Program-made: the position numbers and the translations under genes | Shown here: one piece after another, positions 1 through 4,865 of the stretch | Layout of the letters: every line of letters begins with the position of its first letter | Numbering within the stretch: position 1 is the stretch's first letter | Assembly (NCBI GenBank): GCA_947643685.1 | Contig: CANRXD010000147.1 | Coordinates: 1 to 5,345 of the forward strand | Reading direction: 5' to 3' | Source of the DNA: an uncultured Clostridium sp. | GTDB lineage: Bacteria > Bacillota > Clostridia > Lachnospirales > Lachnospiraceae | DNA length: 5,345 nucleotides | The notes under the pieces: generated by a model | Database searches by the model: none | Told to the model about the DNA's origin: nothing | What the model saw: only the letters and a program-made list of their open reading frames with translations

Positions 1-73
1 TATACCCTTTTAACAGGTTAATTGAGTGATGTCTGGGCGGCATGGATCAATTTTTAGATTCATGGTGCAGTTA

Positions 74-166
74 TCAGTTCAGATACTGTTCCGTGAATAA
101 TTCAGGATTATTCTTTTTTCTGTTTTCCTCTCTCACTGCCTTCAGACCGGCAATTTTTTCTTCCAT
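74..166 (-). CDS. Possible 30-aa small protein or gene remnant downstream of the transporter
   Basis: An ATG at 166-164 opens a 30-codon frame ending in TGA at 76-74. An AGGAGGG motif (184-178 on the minus strand) lies 11 nt before the ATG, a rather long spacing, and the frame begins about 30 nt after the transporter stop, so it could be co-transcribed. The product starts MEEKIAGLKAVREENRKK and ends in NPELFTEQYLN: a charged, probably helical N-terminal half with an ordinary protein-like composition, no signal peptide and no membrane segment. I do not recognise a family. It may be a real small protein, the surviving N-terminus of a decayed gene, or chance. The frame does not continue after the stop: TGA is directly followed by TAA. 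An AT-rich hairpin lies within the frame (95-113). Confidence 0.35.
   Translation of the reverse strand: MEEKIAGLKAVREENRKKNNPELFTEQYLN
95..119 (+). terminator. Weak plus-strand terminator-like hairpin
   Basis: A 7-bp stem (95-101 with 107-113) and a 5-nt loop are followed on the plus strand by six T residues (114-119). The stem has only two G/C pairs in the DNA sense, so it would be a poor terminator. It would make sense only if a plus-strand gene converges from left of the window. On the minus strand there is no T-run after the stem, so it does not explain termination of the transporter transcript. It also overlaps the possible small ORF at 74-166. Confidence 0.22.
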
Positions 167-196
167 AAAAACTCTGTCCCTCCTTCTGCCGTTCTT

Positions 197-1498
197 TTAC
201 AGAAATGTACTGAACATGAAGCTTGCGATAATCAGCATGATCGCGCCTCCGATACGGGAGGATATCTGTGCATAGGACATTAATTCCATGCGCTTTGCAG
301 CGCCGAGAACCTGAATGTCGCCTGCGCCGCCGCCGTTTGCCATACAGAGCGCGGAAGTGATAACCGCCTCGATCCGATAAAATTTAAACAACGGAGCCAT
401 CAGCCAGGAACCTATTACGGCGCCTGTTACGACTGCCACAATAATCACCAGGCTCCCCGGGTTAAATACCTTCACATAATCTGTCAGGTTTGTGCCGATG
501 CCAACGGTCACCATTAACGGCAGAGACATGTATTTTACAAAGAACTGCTGCATTCCCTTAGTTCCGGCACGAACCTCTGCCGGAATAATTCCGCTCATGT
601 TGAGGATGGCAACCATAATAATCATAAATGCAAACTGGTGGATGGAGAATCCAAGGCCCGCATGATTGATAATGGAAATTTTAGAAGAATAAAAACCGCT
701 GAATACAAAACAGAATAAACCAAGGGCCAGACCTGCCGCATAATCTCCCGGCGTGGGCTTAATGTCTTTTTCTTCCACAGTCATGTCCACCGGAGTTTTC
801 ATAAGTTCGCCGTGTCCCGTAAGTTCCGGCTTCTTATCGCCCAGGCGGTTACAGAGAGCCGCATAAAGCACCGCCACCAGGTTTCCAAGGCTCAAAATTG
901 CAAATGCGCTTGCATACCAGGACTGAGAGTCCTGCCCCGTTGCCTCGCCCCAGATTTTGCTCATGGGGATGGCTCCGGCTCCGTTGCCTCCTCCCATGAT
1001 CGGAAGCGCATATGTCATGATAGCATCCAAAGGTCCTACTCCTACCAGGAGCCCTGCAACGGCCGCCAGAAGAAAGGACCCCGCGATCGCTGCCAGAATA
1101 CAGGGAATGTATCCGCCGAAGGAGCGCAGCAAAAGCTTGCGGTTTACGGAAAGCACGGAACCTGTGATTAAAACCAGAATATACAGATTCAGGAAACCTG
1201 TGGTGCCATTAAAATCATTTAACGTGGCAATCAGATTTTCCGGAATCATATGAAAAGTACTGAAAGCGCCGGCAACCAGGCTGGTAAGCAGCATTCCGCC
1301 GCCCATCCAGTCTTTCCAGACCGGAATTCTGTCACCGATAAAACCAATGGCGATCCCGACAATTGTGGCAAAGCAAAGCGCACCGACCATATTGGAGGGA
1401 ATTGCATCCAGGCTTCCCATGAGCCATGTTACGGCCAAAACAATTACATACATCCAGGCTGGCATACCGAGAATCTTTGTCTCTTTTAACTTGTCCAT
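197..1498 (-). CDS. 2-hydroxycarboxylate transporter family (2HCT; CitS/CimH/MleP-like) permease
   Basis: A 433-aa integral membrane protein that should move a hydroxy-carboxylate such as malate or citrate across the cytoplasmic membrane, by cation symport or precursor/product exchange. Hydrophobic segments run throughout, with a hydrophilic stretch at about residues 217-250 and no cleavable signal peptide. The family's two re-entrant-loop motifs are both visible: GGGNGAGA at 169-176 and NGGGAGD at 388-394. The C-terminal SSRIGG (413-418) carries Arg415, equivalent to the substrate-binding Arg428 of Klebsiella/Salmonella CitS. Length matches the family (about 430-450 aa). The start is supported by GAGGAGG 4 nt upstream (about 1503-1509). 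By counting from that Arg, the CitS residues Arg402 and Ser405 fall on Gly389 and Ala392, which hints at a substrate other than citrate. The lysR terminator separates it from the regulator, so it probably has its own promoter. Family assignment is firm; the substrate is not. Confidence 0.95.
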   Translation of the reverse strand: MDKLKETKILGMPAWMYVIVLAVTWLMGSLDAIPSNMVGALCFATIVGIAIGFIGDRIPVWKDWMGGGMLLTSLVAGAFSTFHMIPENLIATLNDFNGTTGFLNLYILVLITGSVLSVNRKLLLRSFGGYIPCILAAIAGSFLLAAVAGLLVGVGPLDAIMTYALPIMGGGNGAGAIPMSKIWGEATGQDSQSWYASAFAILSLGNLVAVLYAALCNRLGDKKPELTGHGELMKTPVDMTVEEKDIKPTPGDYAAGLALGLFCFVFSGFYSSKISIINHAGLGFSIHQFAFMIIMVAILNMSGIIPAEVRAGTKGMQQFFVKYMSLPLMVTVGIGTNLTDYVKVFNPGSLVIIVAVVTGAVIGSWLMAPLFKFYRIEAVITSALCMANGGGAGDIQVLGAAKRMELMSYAQISSRIGGAIMLIIASFMFSTFL

Positions 1499-1587
1499 AC
1501 ATCCTCCTCAATCATCTTTCATCGTAACCATTCAGACATCCTCCGAACGGTTATCCTACTTCAACATGTGTTTGTGTGTTTTGATTC

Positions 1588-1601
1588 TTTTACCGGTAAA
1601 A
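1588..1601. promoter_or_regulatory. Perfect 14-bp palindrome, candidate operator of the transporter gene
   Basis: TTTTACCGGTAAAA is a perfect dyad centred on CCGG. It lies about 90 bp upstream of the transporter start and, if the promoter at 1613-1641 is right, at roughly +5 to +18 of the transcript. That is a typical position for a repressor site. The protein that binds it is unknown; the neighbouring LysR-type regulator is one candidate, though LysR activator sites usually lie upstream of -35. Confidence 0.45.
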
Positions 1602-1612
1602 ACTGTACCTTT

Positions 1613-1641
1613 GTTATACAAAAACCCCAATGGTTTTTCAA
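1613..1641 (-). promoter_or_regulatory. Predicted sigma-A-type promoter of the transporter gene
   Basis: On the minus strand, TTGAAA (1641-1636) and TATAAC (1618-1613) are separated by 17 nt, a good match to the housekeeping consensus. A start point near 1606 would leave a leader of about 108 nt. The spacer holds a 7-bp inverted repeat (1620-1626 with 1632-1638, loop CCAAT), which may be a second protein-binding site or chance. A separate promoter is expected because the lysR terminator lies upstream. Confidence 0.55.
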
Positions 1642-1720
1642 CCGTTTGACCATTCTGCTTTTCCGCCTGCGTCATAACGTTTCGGAATTATATAAAGTGC
1701 ACAATACCTATTTGGCACGC

Positions 1721-1757
1721 AAAAAAAGAGCCGATACCCGCTTTCCTGCATCGGCTC
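1721..1757 (-). terminator. Rho-independent terminator of the lysR-type gene
   Basis: An 8-bp perfect stem (GAGCCGAT at 1728-1735 with ATCGGCTC at 1750-1757), with a 14-nt loop, is followed on the minus strand by seven T residues (complement of 1721-1727). It lies about 45 nt after the regulator's stop codon. On the plus strand the same stem is followed, after six bases, by a T-run (1764-1770), so it may work in both directions. It separates the regulator transcript from the transporter. Confidence 0.85.
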
Positions 1758-1802
1758 CATTCCTTTTTTTATTTATGCTATTCTAATTTGTTATGGGGTC
1801 CT

Positions 1803-2723
1803 TTACCGGAACCGCTGTCCCACCATAAAGCGCCACATCTTTTCAGCTCCTCTGGACAAAACCCTCCCTTTCTTTTTTGCAATAATCACATAACGATACA
1901 AATGCTCCCCCTTAATCGTACAGCATACGACATTCTTTGCATAGTCCTCATTCTTAATGGTTGTATGGGGAATCAGGATGGCGCCTCCTCCCCCGCATGC
2001 AATGGAATATCTTGTATCCACGTAGTCTACCCGAAGAGACTTGGACGGCGTAATTTTATATTTTCTCAAAAAAGCCTCTTCCGCATAGTACAGGCTGTGG
2101 CTTTTCGTGGAGAGAATGTAAGTAAGATCAGCCATCCGAAGCTCCTCCGGCTCCAGCTCCAGAGGATTTAAGACGCTGTTTCCCTCCAGATCCTTTCCTT
2201 CCATAAGCGTATGGCCTCTAGGAACCGCCAGAACCAGAGGATCCTCCTCCAGGGGCATATATTCAATCTTGTCGGAAATCACCGGATCTGTGTAAATAGC
2301 CAGGTCTACCTCTTCCTTTATCAGAGCCTCCTCACATCGGCAGGCGTTCATATCCAGATATTCCGGCCGCACCTCATGATGCATGTCCAAAAACGCCGCT
2401 GTGCGGCTTCCGGCGTAATACCCGCCCCGGCTTGTGGTTGCTATAAGCACCTTCTCCCAGGCCTCCTCCCTATGGCCCAGGCGTTCCATAAGCTTCGCTT
2501 CCAGCTCCTTATATTTCATGGCAAATTCCAGGAAAACCGCCCCATCCTCAGTCAGCAAAATCGGACTTTTGCTGCGGTCAAAAATTTTTACCCCGATCTG
2601 ACTCTCCAGCTTGCTGATCTGCTTTGTCAGCGCCGGCTGTGAAAGAAACAGCTTTCTTGCCGCAGCAGAAATGCTTCCGCTTTCTGCCACCGTTATCACA
2701 TAATGAATCACATTTGTATCCAT
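1803..2723 (-). CDS. LysR-type transcriptional regulator
   Basis: A 306-aa DNA-binding regulator of the usual LysR length. The N-terminal winged helix-turn-helix covers about residues 1-60, with the characteristic SGSISAAARKLFLSQPALTK stretch (15-34) followed by a linker helix (about 60-90). The effector-binding domain (about 91-300) shows family-like stretches such as VDLAIYTDP (139-147) and a glycine-rich GGGGAILIP (244-252). A frame extends 18 codons further upstream to 2777, but the start at 2723 is preferred. The LysR homology begins there, AGGTGA lies a few bases upstream, and a perfect TATAAT lies between the two candidate starts. It precedes the transporter in the same direction, so regulating organic-acid uptake is plausible, with a small carboxylate as effector. 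Both are inferences. It is also divergent from the esterase operon, so regulation of that side is possible. Confidence 0.95.
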   Translation of the reverse strand: MDTNVIHYVITVAESGSISAAARKLFLSQPALTKQISKLESQIGVKIFDRSKSPILLTEDGAVFLEFAMKYKELEAKLMERLGHREEAWEKVLIATTSRGGYYAGSRTAAFLDMHHEVRPEYLDMNACRCEEALIKEEVDLAIYTDPVISDKIEYMPLEEDPLVLAVPRGHTLMEGKDLEGNSVLNPLELEPEELRMADLTYILSTKSHSLYYAEEAFLRKYKITPSKSLRVDYVDTRYSIACGGGGAILIPHTTIKNEDYAKNVVCCTIKGEHLYRYVIIAKKKGRVLSRGAEKMWRFMVGQRFR

Positions 2724-2748
2724 AGGTTCACCTGCCGCATTTTTAGTA

Positions 2749-2777
2749 ATTATATCGTATTTTCTCCCTGAACACAA
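2749..2777 (-). promoter_or_regulatory. Predicted promoter of the lysR-type gene
   Basis: On the minus strand a perfect TATAAT (2754-2749) lies 17 nt downstream of TTGTGT (2777-2772), which matches only the first three bases of TTGACA. A start point near 2742 gives a leader of about 20 nt that contains the AGGTGA ribosome site. The weak -35 fits a low-level or autoregulated gene. Confidence 0.6.
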
Positions 2778-2817
2778 GACTCAGAGCATGTTCTTTGCAT
2801 CTCCTGATTTTATTTGT

Positions 2818-2960
2818 TGTAACAGTTCATCCCGGGACTTTGCACTTGCTGCAAAGTCCGTAAGAATACGTGGGGGTTGGAGAGAATCCAGCCCTTCGCC
2901 GCAGGCGAACTTTAAATGGGCTGGATTCCGTAACAGTTTAGTTGCAAGGCTGAACTGTTA
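2818..2960. repeat. Composite palindromic intergenic element
   Basis: Four inverted-repeat units are packed here. A 10-bp perfect stem GGACTTTGCA (2835-2844) pairs with 2850-2859. An 11-bp perfect stem GAATCCAGCCC (2884-2894) pairs with 2918-2928 and encloses a 6-bp stem TTCGCC (2895-2900)/GGCGAA (2904-2909). Finally 2931-2943 pairs with 2948-2960 around a GCAA loop, with three G-T wobbles. TAACAGTTCA at 2820-2829 is also a perfect complement of 2951-2960, so the ends of the element pair with each other. It resembles the REP- or MITE-like intergenic repeats of Lachnospiraceae genomes, but I cannot confirm copy number here. It lies between two divergent promoters, outside both predicted transcripts. 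Confidence 0.7.
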
Positions 2961-2989
2961 TGAACAGGAAACAAACTCCGCCCGGAAAC

Positions 2990-3018
2990 TTGATATTTCT
3001 TCGCCCCTGTGCTATATT
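2990..3018 (+). promoter_or_regulatory. Predicted extended -10 promoter of the esterase operon
   Basis: TTGATA (2990-2995) and TATATT (3013-3018) are 17 nt apart, and a TG at 3010-3011 supplies the extended -10 element. A start near 3025 would give a leader of about 28 nt containing the GGAGG ribosome site at 3043-3047. It is one of the clearest promoters in the window and is likely to be fairly active without an activator. Confidence 0.7.
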
Positions 3019-3052
3019 TAACCAATAAAAACTTTAAATTTCGGAGGCATTT

Positions 3053-3817
3053 ATGGTAACTACCTGGGATGTTACGATTCCGGAGCTTACAAAGGACGAG
3101 ACCAGGAAAGCCTATCTCTATCTTCCCGAATCTTATGCTTACGATGAAGCTGCCCGCTATCCCGTTCTTTATATGTTCGATGGACACAATGTATTTTTCG
3201 ATTCTCATGCCACCTACGGAAAATCCTGGGGCATGAAGGAATATATGGATCAGACAAAAACCCCGCTGATCATTGCCGCGGTGGAATGCAACCACAGCCC
3301 CAATAATGGCCGGCTGGAGGAATATTCTCCCTTTGATTTCAGCGACTCTTCTTTTGGCTTTGTAAAAGGCCGCGGCCAGACTACCATGGAATGGATGATT
3401 CATTCCTTTAAAAAAGAAATTGATTCCCGTTTCCGGACCCTTCCAGGGCGGGAACACACCTTTATTGCCGGAAGCTCCATGGGCGGACTCATGAGTCTTT
3501 ATGCCGTGCTGGAATACAATCACATTTTTTCCCGCGCCGCCGCCCTCTCTCCCTCGATCTCCCTGGTATCCCCTCAAATCGAGCGGTTTATAAACAAATC
3601 AAGGCCGGGAGCGGATACGGTGATTTACATGGATTATGGTTCTGAGGAAATGGATACCCATCAGGGTATGCCCCAATGTTTTTCCCGGGTCACCTCCCTT
3701 TTCATCAACAAGCCTGTGATGCTGGAAAGCCGTGTAATTCCCGGAGGAACCCACTGTGAGGCAAGCTGGGAGCGCCAGATCCCTTTCTTTCTGAACACCT
3801 TATTATATGGACTTTAG
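3053..3817 (+). CDS. Esterase-family alpha/beta hydrolase (putative esterase, esterase D/enterochelin esterase type)
   Basis: A 254-aa soluble hydrolase with no signal peptide or membrane segment, so it acts in the cytoplasm. The serine-hydrolase elbow G-S-S-M-G (140-144) gives Ser142 as nucleophile, His234 in IPGGTHCE (229-236) is the likely catalytic base, and Asp194 or Glu198/199 in YMDYGSEE are candidates for the acid. The N-terminal strand pattern (RKAYLYLPESY, then YPVLYMFDGHNVF at 36-48) is typical of the putative-esterase family (PF00756). The family cleaves ester or thioester bonds in acyl, siderophore or sugar conjugates; the substrate here cannot be read from sequence. The start is supported by GGAGG five bases upstream. 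It is the first gene of an operon with a second esterase 49 nt downstream and an ATP-grasp ligase beyond that. Confidence 0.92.
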   Translation: MVTTWDVTIPELTKDETRKAYLYLPESYAYDEAARYPVLYMFDGHNVFFDSHATYGKSWGMKEYMDQTKTPLIIAAVECNHSPNNGRLEEYSPFDFSDSSFGFVKGRGQTTMEWMIHSFKKEIDSRFRTLPGREHTFIAGSSMGGLMSLYAVLEYNHIFSRAAALSPSISLVSPQIERFINKSRPGADTVIYMDYGSEEMDTHQGMPQCFSRVTSLFINKPVMLESRVIPGGTHCEASWERQIPFFLNTLLYGL

Positions 3818-3866
3818 ACATTTAACAGCAATTTCAGCTCAGAAAACATAGCAGGAGCCCAGCACA

Positions 3867-4625
3867 ATGGAAATTCAATATTTTAAAAATTACAGCCCGG
3901 CCCTGAACCGGGATATGGAATGCAAGGTATATGGACATGCCGGACGGCCGGTTCTTTCTATCCCCAGCCAGAACGGCCGGTTTTACGAGTTTGAGAACCA
4001 TCACATGACAGATGCCTGGAATCCCTGGATCGAATCCGGCCAGGTCATGGTCTTCTCCATCGACACCATGGATCAGGAAACCTGGTCTGACAAATATGGA
4101 GATCCCAGGCGGCGGATCTTACGCCATGAGCAGTGGATCCGTTATATTACCGATGAAATGGTTCCCTTTATGCGGTCCATGGTCAATGAGCGGAATGGCT
4201 GGACCGGCTATCCCTGGGTTATCGCTTTCGGCTGCAGTCTGGGTGCTGCTCATGCGGCAAACCTCTATTTCCGCCGTCCGGACCTTTTCGACGGACTCCT
4301 CGCCTTAAGTGGATTGTATACAGCGGAATATGGCTTTGATTCCTACATGGATGATCTTGTCTACGAAAATTCTCCGGTCCACTATCTGGCCAACATGCCA
4401 AAGGATCATCCTTACATTGAGCTTTATAACAGGAAAAAGGCCATTATCTGTGTGGGACAGGGGCCCTGGGAAATTCCCGACTCCACAAGAGCACTCCATT
4501 CCATTCTTTTAGATAAGGGCATCCATGCCTGGGTGGATTACTGGGGATACGACTGCTCTCACGACTGGCCCTGGTGGTACAAACAGGTAACATATTTTGT
4601 CCCTTATCTGCTGGAATCCGACTGA
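3867..4625 (+). CDS. Second esterase-family alpha/beta hydrolase
   Basis: A 252-aa cytoplasmic alpha/beta hydrolase without signal peptide. The nucleophile elbow is G-C-S-L-G (122-126), giving Ser124. His232 in DCSHDWPWW (229-237) is the likely base, and Glu202 or Asp205 after the strand AIICVGQGPWE are candidate acids. The HDWPWW ending and the opening MEIQYFKNYSPALNRDMECK are the style of the esterase proteins that, as I recall, often sit beside ATP-grasp genes in Firmicutes. Similarity to the upstream esterase is limited to fold and motif positions, so this is not a recent duplication. AGGAG (3853-3857) lies 9 nt before the ATG. No terminator separates it from the first esterase, so the two are probably one transcript. 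Substrate unknown; it may hydrolyse or transfer an acyl group on a product of the downstream ligase. Confidence 0.92.
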   Translation: MEIQYFKNYSPALNRDMECKVYGHAGRPVLSIPSQNGRFYEFENHHMTDAWNPWIESGQVMVFSIDTMDQETWSDKYGDPRRRILRHEQWIRYITDEMVPFMRSMVNERNGWTGYPWVIAFGCSLGAAHAANLYFRRPDLFDGLLALSGLYTAEYGFDSYMDDLVYENSPVHYLANMPKDHPYIELYNRKKAIICVGQGPWEIPDSTRALHSILLDKGIHAWVDYWGYDCSHDWPWWYKQVTYFVPYLLESD

Positions 4626-4762
4626 ATCCATTTAAGATTCCCTGTAACGGCTCAGTACCCTCACAGTTGCGATTCCCCCATAAAACAGGCTGCCGCCCAC
4701 AGGCAGCGTCACAAAACATGAATGGCGATTGCTCCGCGCCCCTGGCACGCCCGCAATCTCCA
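4623..4762. repeat. Degenerate palindromic intergenic region after the second esterase
   Basis: Beginning at the stop codon, GAATCC (4624-4629), TTTAA, GATTCC (4636-4641) and GTAACGGCTCAG (4644-4655) follow in the same order as GAATCC...TTTAAA...GATTCC-GTAACAGTTTAG in the element at 2884-2941. This looks like a collapsed relative. Two hairpins follow. GCTGCC (4689-4694) pairs with GGCAGC (4702-4707). TGGCGATTGC (4723-4732) pairs with 4753-4762 with one mismatch and encloses a smaller imperfect stem (4736-4740/4744-4748). Neither has a T-run, so neither is a convincing terminator. They could stabilise the 3' end of the esterase mRNA. Confidence 0.45.
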
Positions 4763-4770
4763 GGCAATAT

Positions 4771-4850
4771 AACCAAGCAAAGGAAAAAAACATAAAATAA
4801 AGTTTTTCATGTTTTTTTCATGTTTTTAACCAAGCAAAGGAAAAAAACAT
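4771..4850 (+). repeat. 23-bp direct duplication of the ATP-grasp ribosome-binding region
   Basis: Positions 4771-4793 and 4828-4850 are identical over 23 bases (AACCAAGCAAAGG, seven A, CAT). Each copy includes the AAAGGA ribosome site and the bases up to AT of the start codon. Only the second copy continues into a real ATG; the first reads ATA and cannot start the gene. The copies are offset by 57 bp, with an inverted copy of the gene start between them. Confidence 0.9.
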
Positions 4851-4865
4851 GAAAAACTTTATTTT
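4794..4865 (+). repeat. Perfect 26-bp inverted repeat over the ATP-grasp start codon
   Basis: Positions 4794-4819 are the exact reverse complement of 4840-4865, with a 20-nt loop (4820-4839). The stem has 4 G/C and 22 A/T pairs. In mRNA, the start codon (4849-4851) would pair with 4808-4810, while most of the AAAGGA ribosome site (4836-4841) lies in the loop. An ATG at 4820 opens a 10-codon frame whose TGA (4850-4852) overlaps the start codon, but no ribosome site precedes it. The structure could repress translation, act as an AT-rich transcription barrier, or be a neutral by-product of a replication slip. Confidence 0.88.

Noticed and set aside
42..275. Plus-strand 77-codon frame
   Set aside because: It overlaps the transporter 3' end antisense, has no ribosome site and has an unprotein-like Phe/Ser-rich composition from a pyrimidine-rich stretch.
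2724..2777. 18-codon N-terminal extension of the LysR-type protein
   Set aside because: LysR homology begins at the internal ATG (2723), which has its own ribosome site; a perfect TATAAT lies inside the extension.
2912..3577. Minus-strand 221-codon frame
   Set aside because: Antisense to the first esterase, whose motifs are unmistakable, and it runs into the palindromic element; no ribosome site or recognisable domain.
4689..4707. Hairpin after the second esterase as a terminator
   Set aside because: The 6-bp stem is not followed by a T-run, so it is listed only as part of the palindromic region.
4574..4795. Plus-strand 73-codon frame spanning the esterase end and the intergenic region
   Set aside because: Out of frame with the esterase for its first part, translates hairpins and low-complexity bases, and has no ribosome site of its own.
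4768..4798. TATAAC/TAAAAT as a promoter for the ATP-grasp gene
   Set aside because: No acceptable -35 at 16-18 nt for either box; the AT-richness of the inverted repeat creates such matches by chance.
4794..4865. Inverted repeat as CRISPR repeats or insertion-sequence ends
   Set aside because: Only one pair of arms, no spacers, no transposase and a 20-nt loop; not compatible with either.
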